64,000 nt of DNA from Gilvibacter sediminis (GTDB taxonomy: Bacteria; Bacteroidota; Bacteroidia; Flavobacteriales; Flavobacteriaceae), in NCBI RefSeq assembly GCF_028561565.1, contig NZ_JAQQTE010000001.1, positions 955,332-1,019,331 on the forward strand, in the 5' to 3' direction. Position 1 is the stretch's first letter. Each line of letters starts with the position of its first letter. This document shows, in pieces, positions 43,339 to 52,511 of the stretch. Both the position numbers and the translations under genes were made by a program. Below the pieces are notes generated by a model, which was given only the letters and a program-made list of their open reading frames with translations, did no database searches and was not told the origin of the DNA.

Positions 43339-46336
43339 AATGTTGCATTTTATCTTCGGTTAATACTTGAGAAAGATAGTGTAAAAGTTGTTCTGCATTG
43401 TGACGATTAAAGACCATGGGTGGTTTGATCTTGATCACATTGTCATCCGGACCGTCTACAGACATTAAATAACCGTAGTACTTCATTCTATTGGCCAGGT
43501 ATTTGGCTTGTTCGGTAAGCGGATTTCTATCAGCATCACAGAGTTCAAATCCTAAGAAGAACCCTTTACCACGAACGTCTGCTATGATCGGGAATTGTTT
43601 TTGTAGCGCCTTTAGGCCGTCTATTAGAAAATGACCTGTATCGCGTGCGTTGTCCATAAGTTTTTCTTCTTGGATGACCTCTAGGACGGCCTTACCTACA
43701 GCCGAGGAGACCGGGTTTCCGCCAAAGGTATTGAAGAACTCCATGCCGTTGTTAAAGGCCTCGGCCACCTCCGCAGTACAAACCACAGCAGCCAAAGGAT
43801 GTCCATTGCCTATAGGTTTTCCAATGGTGACAATGTCTGGGACAACTCCGTACTGCTCAAAGCCCCAAAAGCTATCACCTAATCTGCCCATGCCTACCTG
43901 AACTTCATCAGCAATACAAATACCTCCAGCAGCTCTAACCAGCTTATAAACTTCAGGCAAATAGCCCTCAGGCAGCGGAATTTGTCCACCACAACTCAAA
44001 ACGGATTCCAACAAGAGCCCGCCTATTTTCATGTTTTGCTCTTGCAGATTTTGAATTTGCTCTTGCAAATCCTTGACATAATCTACCGAGGCATTTGGAC
44101 CTCTGTGTTTACCTCTAAAGACATCAGGTCTGTGAAAAACATGGGTGGTCTGCGGAGGCTCATATCCGCCTTTTCGATCAAATTTATAATGGCTCAGATC
44201 CACGCAAGTAAGGGTGTTGCCGTGGTAGCCACTCTCAGAGACCAACATATGTCTCGAACCAGTTACCGCTTCTACCATGCGTACGGCGAGCTCATTGGCC
44301 TCACTGCCAGAATTCACAAAATGGACTACGCTGAGTTTCTCTGGGAAGGTCTTTAAAAAGGCCTCTGCAAACTCCACCACGTTCTTGTGTAAATAGCGGG
44401 TGTTTGTGTTTAGCGCGGCAATCTGCTGTTGGGCAGCCTTAACCACATGAGGATGTTCGTGACCCACGTGAGCCACATTGTTCACCGTGTCAATGTACTT
44501 GCGACCCCAAGAATCCACCAGATAGATGCCTTGCCCTCTAACAATATGCAAGGGCTCATTATAAGAGAGACTCATTCCCTGTCCTAAGCTCTTTTTGCGT
44601 TTTTGTTCGATTTGCTCCGGACGTAATTTAGGCTGAGGTTTCAACGCGGAATCTTGAAAGAACAAATTGGGGTCAGGGCACAGATCTTGCCAGATCTCCC
44701 GCTGATGTGCGTAGCAAACTCCGGGGAAATCTTCTGTGTAATCTAATAGGTCTAGCATGAATTGATAATGCAGGTGAGGCGACCAGCTCCCGTTTTCATG
44801 CGCTGCGCCCAATTGACCGACCATTCCACCAGCCTCAATGATGTCACCCAAATTATGGGTCAAAGCTGTTTCTGGGATCAAATGCCCGTAGAGGGTGTAA
44901 AATTCCAATCCAGCTTCCTGATGCTTTATTACCACTAGACCGCCGTATTCCTTATTGCCTTGGTCATTGACTGCAATGACTACTTCTCCTTTGTGAAGGG
45001 TATGTACCGGCGTTTGCGCAGGCAACCAAAAATCGACTCCCAAATGTACAGTTCTGCTTTGAGCGCCATAATTGCCAACAGTGTCGTAAGCGGGGTCTGT
45101 GTAAAGTGGTCGCGGTTCTTGATAACCGCCTGCTATGATTTGCTCAGGGTGCTGTTTTTGGAGCTGATCTATTTTGAATTCAAACAAGGCTAAATCATTA
45201 AACTCAGACTGGGTCCCGATCCAAAGGCTGGATACACTCAGGTCCAAGTGTAAAGCCTTTTTAAAAGTTGTGGTAGGAAATACGGTGTCAAAATCAGCTT
45301 TGTGTTCAGTTGCCCATTGCTCAAAGGCAGTGGTTTTAGGGTGTGCCGGATAACCGCAAGCCTTTCTAAAACTGTAATGTGCAAAGCGCGGATGCACTTG
45401 ACTCCAAAGCTGCAAGCTTTCCCAAACGGCCTCTTGGCTGACTTGTAGATAAGTGTTTTCTGGTTGGGCTATCGCATTGCGCTTTGCGTGAACTATGCTC
45501 AAAAGCAAGCGCATGCCAATAAGGGTGTAAAGGTGCGCGAGTTCTGCTTCCTGGAGTGGGAAGAACTCTTGAACGCCTTTTAGAAAAGGGGTCAGTGCGT
45601 CCAAGGGATCGGGAAATCCGCTGATCAAATAAGCTCCGCAAATGGCGACCTCATTGATGCTTTGACTGTAACTGGCGTCACCAAAATCAATGATTCCTTT
45701 AATTTCACTTCCATCCGCAGCGACAAAAATATTATTGTCGTTTAAATCGTTGTGAATCCACTGCTTTCTTAAAGTCTCATAGGTAGTCAATTCTGATTTG
45801 AATCGATCTATGAAAAAGTCTAGCAGTTTTTGATCTGCGGAATCAAACAAGGCCAAATGCTCCTGAGTCCATAAGGAGTTGCTCAACTCCCAAGTCGGAT
45901 TCAAAGATTCCCCAGAAGCCTTGTAGTCGCTAAGTGCTTGTAGTAATTCGCCTGTGCGCTGTCCAAGTTGTTCCCTTAGACTCTCTGTATGCGGATTGAT
46001 CTCAGACCACAGTTTGCCGTCTATCCAAGATATGATCCTTAGCGAGCGCTTTTGACCATCCGCAGTAAAGAATGAAAACAATTCGCCAGTTTTCGTTGAA
46101 ATTACTTGGGGAACCTGTAATCCTCGTTCTGATAGGAAGTCCAATAAGGCTTGCTCAAAGGCCGCGGTATCTTGCTCAAGAGCTGTTGGACCCACTTTGA
46201 CCAAAAAGTTTTGGCCGGTATTTGTGGTGAGTTTATAATTTAGTGTAAATTCGCCGTAAAGCAGTGATAGACTGCCTTCCAAGTGGTATTCGTTCTTTAT
46301 TATTTTGTGCAATGCTGAAAATGCAGCTGGAGTCAT
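43328..46336 (-). CDS. Trifunctional APH-like kinase / M23 peptidase / class III aminotransferase
   Basis: This 1002-residue protein has three domains. Residues 20-310 are an aminoglycoside phosphotransferase/choline kinase fold ([10 protein letters not shown] at 193-202, IIDFGD at 215-220). Residues 400-545 are an M23-type zinc peptidase (H431xxxD435, H521-L-H523). Residues 575-995 are a PLP-dependent class III aminotransferase ([21 protein letters not shown], Lys840 in [11 protein letters not shown]). The last part resembles ethanolamine-phosphate phospho-lyases, so it may act on phosphorylated amino alcohols; the real substrate is unknown. Confidence 0.88.
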   Translation of the reverse strand: MTPAAFSALHKIIKNEYHLEGSLSLLYGEFTLNYKLTTNTGQNFLVKVGPTALEQDTAAFEQALLDFLSERGLQVPQVISTKTGELFSFFTADGQKRSLRIISWIDGKLWSEINPHTESLREQLGQRTGELLQALSDYKASGESLNPTWELSNSLWTQEHLALFDSADQKLLDFFIDRFKSELTTYETLRKQWIHNDLNDNNIFVAADGSEIKGIIDFGDASYSQSINEVAICGAYLISGFPDPLDALTPFLKGVQEFFPLQEAELAHLYTLIGMRLLLSIVHAKRNAIAQPENTYLQVSQEAVWESLQLWSQVHPRFAHYSFRKACGYPAHPKTTAFEQWATEHKADFDTVFPTTTFKKALHLDLSVSSLWIGTQSEFNDLALFEFKIDQLQKQHPEQIIAGGYQEPRPLYTDPAYDTVGNYGAQSRTVHLGVDFWLPAQTPVHTLHKGEVVIAVNDQGNKEYGGLVVIKHQEAGLEFYTLYGHLIPETALTHNLGDIIEAGGMVGQLGAAHENGSWSPHLHYQFMLDLLDYTEDFPGVCYAHQREIWQDLCPDPNLFFQDSALKPQPKLRPEQIEQKRKKSLGQGMSLSYNEPLHIVRGQGIYLVDSWGRKYIDTVNNVAHVGHEHPHVVKAAQQQIAALNTNTRYLHKNVVEFAEAFLKTFPEKLSVVHFVNSGSEANELAVRMVEAVTGSRHMLVSESGYHGNTLTCVDLSHYKFDRKGGYEPPQTTHVFHRPDVFRGKHRGPNASVDYVKDLQEQIQNLQEQNMKIGGLLLESVLSCGGQIPLPEGYLPEVYKLVRAAGGICIADEVQVGMGRLGDSFWGFEQYGVVPDIVTIGKPIGNGHPLAAVVCTAEVAEAFNNGMEFFNTFGGNPVSSAVGKAVLEVIQEEKLMDNARDTGHFLIDGLKALQKQFPIIADVRGKGFFLGFELCDADRNPLTEQAKYLANRMKYYGYLMSVDGPDDNVIKIKPPMVFNRHNAEQLLHYLSQVLTEDKMQHYEA

Positions 46337-46418
46337 GAGCGACAGTTTTTACAGAAATAAAGGTAAGCAAACTGCAGTTTTTTAAGCGATAATTTTATCC
46401 GCTAATCGTAGCAGTTTT

Positions 46419-46490
46419 ACCATTCGTCGACACTAAATGGACCATTCGTCGAAACTTAATCCGATAACATCCTTAAAATCGACATTTTTG
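46419..46490 (+). promoter_or_regulatory. LytTR-type operator and promoter, site 1 (phosphorelay operon)
   Basis: Two identical half-sites ACCATTCGT at 46419-46427 and 46441-46449 form a direct repeat with 22-bp spacing. Each matches the LytTR consensus [TA][AC][CA]GTTN[AG][TC] except G to A at position 4. A -7 element CATTTTTG ends at 46490, with no TTG at the expected -33 position, which suggests activator dependence. The receiver gene starts 22 bp after the TTTG. Confidence 0.75.
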
Positions 46491-46511
46491 CATAAGTAAA
46501 TATCACCCCCT

Positions 46512-46931
46512 ATGAAAACACTTGAAATCCTTTTATTAGAAGACGATCAGATCGAGATCATGAAACTGCAAAGAGCCTTTAAGAAGCTCGAAACGCCGCA
46601 CAAAGTTATTCCTGTGAATAATGGCGAAGATGCTTTAAAATATCTAGAAGATGCTGACCGACTTCCTGATCTAATTTTCTTAGATCTTAACATGCCGCGT
46701 TTGAATGGTCTAGAATTTTTAGCAATATTGAAAAAAGACGATCGTTTGAAATTTTTACCGACAGTGGTTTTGACCACGTCGAGCAACGAAAAAGACCTTT
46801 TCGCTTGTTATGAGATTGGCGTGGCCGGTTATGTGCTTAAGCCTCTGCAGTATCAAGATTATGTGAACCGATTGGGTGCCGTTTTGGCCTATTGGGAGCA
46901 CAACGAATTGGTTAAACCTGTAATGGCTTAA
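46512..46931 (+). CDS. Stand-alone receiver (Rcp1-type response regulator)
   Basis: This 139-residue single receiver has E10-D11-D12, phosphorylation site D58 (FLDLNMPRLNG), T88 and K110 (LKPLQ). The Rcp1-like set of extra loops (SNEKDLFACYEIGVAGYVLKP) is present. It has no output domain. It heads the seven-gene operon with two histidine kinases, so it may serve as an alternative phosphate target or tune the relay. Confidence 0.92.
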   Translation: MKTLEILLLEDDQIEIMKLQRAFKKLETPHKVIPVNNGEDALKYLEDADRLPDLIFLDLNMPRLNGLEFLAILKKDDRLKFLPTVVLTTSSNEKDLFACYEIGVAGYVLKPLQYQDYVNRLGAVLAYWEHNELVKPVMA

Positions 46932-46942
46932 TAACTAATCAT

Positions 46943-47485
46943 ATGAAAGGAATTGTATTTACGGAATTATTGGAATTGGTCGAGGAGAAATTTGGTCTAG
47001 AAATGGTAGACCATATCATCGACGAATCCGATTTACCTTCTGGCGGTGCCTACACTGCTGTTGGAACTTATGAGTTTTCAGAAATGCTTCAATTGCTCAC
47101 GCACTTGAGTGCAAAGACCGGTATTGATATCGGTACCTTGCAACGCGTATTTGCAGAACATTTCTACAAGGTCATAGAACGTGAATACCCTACCTTTTTA
47201 ACTATGTATAAAGACCCTCTAGAGATGCTGGCTTCTATTGAGAACCATATTCACGTAGAGGTTCGCAAAATATACCCTGATGCCCAGTTACCTACTTTTG
47301 ACGTGCAGGAGAAGACCGATACCAAATTAGTGATGGTATATACTTCTTCTCGTGCTATGTATAGTTTTGGATTAGGTCTGATGGAGCAAACGTTCAAATA
47401 TTTCAACCAAGAAGCTACGATTACCATGGATATGCTTAAAGAAGACGGATCTGAGGTTAAATTCGTAATTTCAACGGATGGATAG
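46943..47485 (+). CDS. H-NOX (HNOB) haem nitric oxide sensor
   Basis: This 180-residue protein shows the full H-NOX pattern: proximal haem ligand H102 (NHIHVEVRKIYP), and the YxSxR motif Y133-S135-R137 that binds the haem propionates. The position five residues after that Arg, which carries Tyr in O2-binding relatives, is Phe142, pointing to NO selectivity; the alignment was done by eye. It overlaps the PAS-GAF kinase gene by 8 nt. The standard model is that NO binding changes the activity of the cognate kinase. Confidence 0.93.
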   Translation: MKGIVFTELLELVEEKFGLEMVDHIIDESDLPSGGAYTAVGTYEFSEMLQLLTHLSAKTGIDIGTLQRVFAEHFYKVIEREYPTFLTMYKDPLEMLASIENHIHVEVRKIYPDAQLPTFDVQEKTDTKLVMVYTSSRAMYSFGLGLMEQTFKYFNQEATITMDMLKEDGSEVKFVISTDG

Positions 47486-49202
47486 TAAGGAACACACGCT
47501 CCTGCTCAGGAAAATAGAACGAGAGAAATCCGCCAGAAAGCAGGCAGAAAAAATCTTAGAAGTCAAAGCCGCTGAACTCTATCAGCGCACCCAGCAATTG
47601 CATGAAGCCAATCAACAGTTGGAGACCTTGCTGGGTGAAAAGAATTCTCAATTACAAGGTATTTTTGAGAATATTGTTGACGCCTATGTGGTCATGGATT
47701 TGGCAGGGAACATCCTGCGCATGAACGAAGCGGCCAATAAACTCTTTGGCATTGATTTAGAAAAAGAAACGGTCAACGTGGCGAGTTTGATCTATCCAGA
47801 AGATGTTGCCTACGCCATGGCGTCCTTCCAATCCTTAAATGAAAAGGGCTACTTTACCAATTATCAAGCCCGTGTTCTTACCCGCAGTCAAGGAGTGCGT
47901 TGGGTACAGATCAATGCCTCCATCGTTTTGGATAATAAAGAGCGGCCCATAGCGGCTCAAGGTATTGTTCGTGATATTACTGACGAACTCAACGAATCCA
48001 ATGCACTAGCTTTTATCTCTGAGGTGGCTCAAGAGATCCTCGGAAAGACCAATTTTAGAGAGATCGGGACCATTTTAGCCCAAAAGGTTTCTGCCTTTTT
48101 AAAGACTGAGGATTGTGTGGTCTATCTCAAAATGCCAGAACAAAAATATTTGCAGCAAATATCTGCGGTAGGTGCCAAACTGGATAAAGACGGAAACATT
48201 GTCAATCCGTTGATAATTCCAGTAGGAACCGGAATTGTTGGATCGGTGGCTCAATCGGGAAAAGCAGAACTCATCGGTAACACCAGAGCCGACAAACGAT
48301 ATATTCGAGACGACGCCGCTAGGCTTTCTGAGTTGGCCGTAGCAATTAGCGTGGATGACCAAGTGCTTGGTGTTATTGATGCAGAGCACCCTCAAGCAGA
48401 TTTCTTTACCAAAGAACAACTTAAAACCCTTACTTCAGTTTCCAATTTGGTTGCTTTGCAATTGCGCTCGGCCATGGACGTTAGTGCAAGACGTGAAAGT
48501 GAAGCGCGAAACGCAAAGCTTTTGGATCAGTTGGAATTGTCCAACCGAGAACTCAGCGAATATGCCCATATGGTATCTCATGATCTCAAATCCCCTCTGC
48601 GAAGTATTAGCGCCTTGGCAGAATGGATCAAAGAAGATAATTATGATCAACTCCCCGATGAATCTAAAGAGCACTTTGCCCTTTTGGAAGGGACCATTAC
48701 TAAAATGGAGGAGTTGATCTCCAATGTACTGGAATACGCATCGGTGGACCGTGTAGCGGAAGAATTTGCTCCAGTGGATACCAGAGAGCTCGTACAAGAA
48801 ATTGAAGACCTTATTTTTGTACCCGAACATATTGAATTGCAGATTGCTGATAATTTACCCGTGGTCTCTGGGAATCGGATCATGCTGCAACAGCTTTTCC
48901 AGAACCTAATAGTGAACGCGGTTAAATACAATGATAAGCCGAGTGGCTTTGTCAAAATTGACTGTGTAGATAAAGACACCTTCTTTGAGTTTACCGTAGC
49001 CGATAATGGCATGGGTATCGCTCCAGAATATCACGATAAGATCTTTAAGATTTTCCAATCCCTCAATCCAGATGGAGAGTCTAGCGGACTTGGTTTGGCA
49101 CTGGTTAAAAAAGTGGTGGAAGTACATCACGGTGAAATTTGGCTAGACAGTACTATTGACCAAGGTTCAACCTTTTATTTTACCCTCAGCAAGAAAAAAT
49201 GA
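47478..49202 (+). CDS. Soluble PAS-GAF sensor histidine kinase, probable H-NOX partner
   Basis: This 574-residue protein has an N-terminal coiled coil (residues 8-60), a PAS domain (60-175), a GAF domain (180-335), a HisKA with H368 in MVSHDLKSPLRS, and a HATPase ending in DNGMGIAPEYHDKIF and GLGLALVKK. No membrane segment is present, as expected for H-NOX-linked kinases. It overlaps the H-NOX gene by 8 nt and the FIST gene by 4 nt. It should phosphorylate the Hpt or receiver of the same operon. Confidence 0.92.
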   Translation: MDSKEHTLLLRKIEREKSARKQAEKILEVKAAELYQRTQQLHEANQQLETLLGEKNSQLQGIFENIVDAYVVMDLAGNILRMNEAANKLFGIDLEKETVNVASLIYPEDVAYAMASFQSLNEKGYFTNYQARVLTRSQGVRWVQINASIVLDNKERPIAAQGIVRDITDELNESNALAFISEVAQEILGKTNFREIGTILAQKVSAFLKTEDCVVYLKMPEQKYLQQISAVGAKLDKDGNIVNPLIIPVGTGIVGSVAQSGKAELIGNTRADKRYIRDDAARLSELAVAISVDDQVLGVIDAEHPQADFFTKEQLKTLTSVSNLVALQLRSAMDVSARRESEARNAKLLDQLELSNRELSEYAHMVSHDLKSPLRSISALAEWIKEDNYDQLPDESKEHFALLEGTITKMEELISNVLEYASVDRVAEEFAPVDTRELVQEIEDLIFVPEHIELQIADNLPVVSGNRIMLQQLFQNLIVNAVKYNDKPSGFVKIDCVDKDTFFEFTVADNGMGIAPEYHDKIFKIFQSLNPDGESSGLGLALVKKVVEVHHGEIWLDSTIDQGSTFYFTLSKKK

Positions 49203-50299
49203 TTTTTACCAATCCTAATCCAAAAGAAATTGCAGCCGCAATGCAACAAGAGGCAACCCCTGATTCCTTGTTCGTTGTTATGGTGGCAGAAAATACAGGC
49301 GCAGATATTGATGAGTTTATGGCTGCCCTTAATGAAACTTCTTGTCAGTACATTGGCGGGCTGTTTCCAAAATTGATCTTTGACAACGCCTTGATTGATC
49401 AAGGTGTTGTGGTAACACGATTACAAGGATTACAAAAAATTCATATTGCTCGTGGTTTGGCCGAAGGCAATTACAATCTGGAAAAACACCCCGTTGCTTT
49501 AGGCAGTGATTATTGTGTATTCACTTTGGTTGATGGATTAGCTTCTGGCATCTCTGGATTCTTGTCTGAACTCTACAGAAGTTACGGCAGCGAGATCCGT
49601 TATTTTGGTGGAGGCGCTGGTAGTTTGAGTTTGCAGCAAGCCCCTTGCTTATTTAGCCGAGAAGGATTTTTGCAAGATGCCGCAATATACTGCCTGTTGA
49701 ATCAATCGACCCATTTGGGTGTGAAACACGGTTGGGAGAAATTGGGCGGTCCTTTTGTGGCTACGAAGACCACTGCAAATGTGGTGGAAGAAATCAACTG
49801 GAGACCTGCCTTTGAAGTCTACAGAGAAGTAGTTGAAGCCGATTACGGAGCATCCTTTGACAGTCAACCCTTCTTTGATATTGCCAAGGGTTATCCCTTT
49901 GGAATGGTTCGTGAAGGAACAGAATGCGTGGTTCGTGACCCCATAGCGGTGAATGATGACGGGCATTTGATCTGTGTGGGTGAGGTTCCAGAAAACACCT
50001 TTCTCGATGTGTTGAAAGGAAAGAATCAGGAATTAATTGCGGCCGCAGAACAGGCGGCTATGATCGCAGCAGATCAAGCCAAACAACCCGCAGCTGCATT
50101 GGTTATTGACTGTATATCTCGGGTGCTCTTCTTGGATGATAATTTCCAGGAGGAAGTTCAAGCGGTAACCAAAGCCTTGCAACAAAAAGGAGTGCAACCC
50201 ACTATGCGTGGAGCTTTAACCCTTGGTGAGATCTCTTCCTTTGGTGATGGCTTTATTGAATTTTTCAACAAAACCACAGTAGTGGGACTCTTTGAATAA
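49199..50299 (+). CDS. FIST-domain protein (NosP-like candidate NO sensor)
   Basis: This 366-residue protein has FIST_N (about 20-205, including RYFGGGAGSLSL) and FIST_C (about 215-350, ending MRGALTLGEISSFGDGFIEFFN). NosP proteins of this family bind haem and nitric oxide and control partner kinases in biofilm regulation. The gene overlaps the first kinase by 4 nt and precedes the second by 2 bp, so it is placed as the sensor of the second kinase. The haem ligand cannot be identified by eye. Confidence 0.88.
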   Translation: MIFTNPNPKEIAAAMQQEATPDSLFVVMVAENTGADIDEFMAALNETSCQYIGGLFPKLIFDNALIDQGVVVTRLQGLQKIHIARGLAEGNYNLEKHPVALGSDYCVFTLVDGLASGISGFLSELYRSYGSEIRYFGGGAGSLSLQQAPCLFSREGFLQDAAIYCLLNQSTHLGVKHGWEKLGGPFVATKTTANVVEEINWRPAFEVYREVVEADYGASFDSQPFFDIAKGYPFGMVREGTECVVRDPIAVNDDGHLICVGEVPENTFLDVLKGKNQELIAAAEQAAMIAADQAKQPAAALVIDCISRVLFLDDNFQEEVQAVTKALQQKGVQPTMRGALTLGEISSFGDGFIEFFNKTTVVGLFE

Positions 50300-50301
50300 T
50301 C

Positions 50302-51450
50302 ATGTCGGGTACGGTACAAACCATTTTTAGTCTGTATGAGCTTTCAATGGCCATTGGCAAGTCTTTGAATTACAAGGCGAACTGTGACCATTTTATGAAA
50401 GTATTCTTGAGCCGAAAAATGCTCAAAGCGGGTTGGATTGTGCAAATCCAAAATAAAAACGTACGCTTGCGTTACGCCATTCCGGCACCCTATAAACCCA
50501 AAGAAGAAGTCACTATTAAATACATCCAGGAATTCTTGGATCAAGACAAGCCCGTTTGCGTTGCGGTAGATGAGCAGATCAGCAATGTTTGTCCTGTGCC
50601 TGTTTCTGGAGGTTATATCATTGCTTTCCCTATGGCGAATCAAAGTGTGCTCTTTGTGCACAGTCCCAAAAAGGAAGCCTGGGCAGATGCAGAACTGCGT
50701 CAATTGGATCCGGTGATCAGAAAGTTTGGAATGTCGCTATTGGCCTCTTCTGATTTTGAGGAGCAGAAACGACTGCTCAAACGCTTGGAGCGCAACAACA
50801 AAGACCTTAACGACTACGCTCATGTGGTCTCTCACGATTTGAAATCCCCCTTAAGAAACATTCACTCTTTGGTTCAATGGATCCAAGAGGATTTAGAAGG
50901 AGATCAACCAGATCAGGCTGTTGTGCATATGCCACATATATATTCCAGTTTGGAGAAAATGGATGGGCTTATTGCCGGAATTCTTCGCTATTCCAAACTT
51001 AGAGAAACTTCTCAAGCCAACGCGGCGCGTGTTAATCTCAACGAGCTTATTGATGAGGTGTTGACCTTAGTGCAACGGCAAGATGCTATTAAAATTGAGG
51101 TAGCTCCATTGCCGGAGATCCGAGCAGACCGTCTGCGCATGTCCCAATTGTTTCAAAATTTAATAGACAATGCACTTGCTGCGATGAGATCAACAGGAGA
51201 TCGCATTGAAATTGGGTACAAAGATCTCGGTAATTTTTACGAATTTCATGTGAAGGACAACGGTCCAGGGATCGCTATGGCACATCAAGAAAAAGTTTTC
51301 CAAGTATTCCAGAAGCTAGATGCGGACTCCACCAAGAGTGGTATTGGTTTGGCCATAGTGAGTCGAATAGTGGAAGATCACGGCGGGCAGTTGCGTTTAG
51401 AAAGTGAAGAAGGCCAAGGCGCAGCGTTTTATTTTACCCATCCAAAATAG
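50302..51450 (+). CDS. Soluble sensor histidine kinase, probable FIST/NosP partner
   Basis: This 382-residue protein has an N-terminal region of about 150 residues without a recognised domain, then a coiled coil (155-172), H178 in VVSHDLKSPLRN and a full HATPase (NLIDNALAAM, DNGPGIAMAHQ, GIGLAIVSRI). It is soluble. It follows the FIST gene by 2 bp and precedes the Hpt gene by 14 bp. This order suggests FIST to kinase to Hpt to LytTR phosphate flow. Confidence 0.92.
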   Translation: MSGTVQTIFSLYELSMAIGKSLNYKANCDHFMKVFLSRKMLKAGWIVQIQNKNVRLRYAIPAPYKPKEEVTIKYIQEFLDQDKPVCVAVDEQISNVCPVPVSGGYIIAFPMANQSVLFVHSPKKEAWADAELRQLDPVIRKFGMSLLASSDFEEQKRLLKRLERNNKDLNDYAHVVSHDLKSPLRNIHSLVQWIQEDLEGDQPDQAVVHMPHIYSSLEKMDGLIAGILRYSKLRETSQANAARVNLNELIDEVLTLVQRQDAIKIEVAPLPEIRADRLRMSQLFQNLIDNALAAMRSTGDRIEIGYKDLGNFYEFHVKDNGPGIAMAHQEKVFQVFQKLDADSTKSGIGLAIVSRIVEDHGGQLRLESEEGQGAAFYFTHPK

Positions 51451-51464
51451 TAACTTTGAGTACT

Positions 51465-51782
51465 ATGGAACACCCAAATTTAGATTACCTCAACGAAATT
51501 GCCGACGGTCAACCCGAAGTTGTTGCACAATTTGTCGGTATTATTACCAAGGAATTCCCTGCAGAGTTTCAAGAGTATCACGCCTTAATTGAAGCTAAAG
51601 ATTCTGCAAAAGCTGCGGCTATGGTGCATAAGCTTAAGCATAAAATTAGTATTTTAGGCTTAGTTCAGGGGCGCGCGTTGGCGGTGGAGCATGAAGAAGC
51701 CTTGAAAGAAGAGGACTATCAGCATACCGAAGCCTTCGCTGCAGTTCTTGATCAGATCGATCAGTTCTTAAAAAATAACTAA
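51465..51782 (+). CDS. Histidine phosphotransfer (Hpt) protein
   Basis: The ATG at 51465 gives 105 residues; a TTG three codons upstream is less likely. Helices surround H55 in the VHKLKHKISILGL motif, the phosphate-carrying site of Hpt proteins. Because it lies between two kinases and a LytTR regulator in one operon, it is the likely point where both kinases converge. Kinases here are simple and lack their own receivers, so the stand-alone receiver may also be needed in the relay. Confidence 0.88.
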   Translation: MEHPNLDYLNEIADGQPEVVAQFVGIITKEFPAEFQEYHALIEAKDSAKAAAMVHKLKHKISILGLVQGRALAVEHEEALKEEDYQHTEAFAAVLDQIDQFLKNN

Positions 51783-51788
51783 TTACCT

Positions 51789-52511
51789 ATGAAGTGTATT
51801 ATTATTGATGACGAGGCGATGGCAAGAGCCATTATCGACCAACTCTGTCAACAGACCGATGACCTGGATGTAGTAGCACAGTTTGACAATGCGATTGAGG
51901 CGATCAAATTCATCAATAAGAATGAAGTGGACATCATTTTCTTGGATATCCATATGCCTACCTTTTCCGGCTTTGATTTCTTAGATACGGTTACTAAAGA
52001 TGTGCAAGTGATCTTGACTACCAGTGATCCGCAGTTTGCAATTGAAGCTTTTGAGTATCCTAGAATCAAAGATTATTTGGTGAAGCCGGTAACGCTACCT
52101 CGTTTTCTAAAGATGGTAGAAAAGCTCAAAGCGCAGCCAAAGACAAAGTCAGCGCCAGCGCCAGCACCAACGTCTGCACCATCATCTAGTGGTCCAGAAG
52201 GAAAGGAACTCTATGTCAATATTGATCGGCGACTCATTAAGATCGCTTTTGATCAGATCTTTTTAATTGAGGCTAAAGGAGATTATATCCTCATCAAAAC
52301 CCACGACAAGAATTATACAGTGCATTCCACCTTAAAGAAGATCGAGGAGAAACTTCCGGAATCTCAGTTTATTAAGGTGCACCGCAGTTATGTCATCAAC
52401 TTTACCAAGATCGTTGATATTGAGGACAACAGTGTGCTTATAGAGCGCGATGTGATCCCGATCTCTAGATCCAACCGCCCAGAATTGATGAAAAGACTCA
52501 ATCTGCTCTAA
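51789..52511 (+). CDS. LytTR-family response regulator
   Basis: This 240-residue protein has a receiver (phosphorylation site D53 in IIFLDIHMPTFSG, K in DYLVKPVT) and an Ala/Pro/Ser-rich linker (about 118-135). The LytTR DNA-binding domain (140-238; LIEAKGDYILIKT, FIKVHRSYVINF) follows. It ends the phosphorelay operon. Four LytTR-type sites in the neighbouring region, including one at its own operon promoter, are the expected targets. Confidence 0.93.
   Translation: MKCIIIDDEAMARAIIDQLCQQTDDLDVVAQFDNAIEAIKFINKNEVDIIFLDIHMPTFSGFDFLDTVTKDVQVILTTSDPQFAIEAFEYPRIKDYLVKPVTLPRFLKMVEKLKAQPKTKSAPAPAPTSAPSSSGPEGKELYVNIDRRLIKIAFDQIFLIEAKGDYILIKTHDKNYTVHSTLKKIEEKLPESQFIKVHRSYVINFTKIVDIEDNSVLIERDVIPISRSNRPELMKRLNLL

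Noticed and set aside
45366..45641. Minus-strand 91-aa frame inside the trifunctional gene
   Set aside because: It is a shadow of the 1002-residue gene in another frame, with low-complexity Arg/Ser/Pro content.
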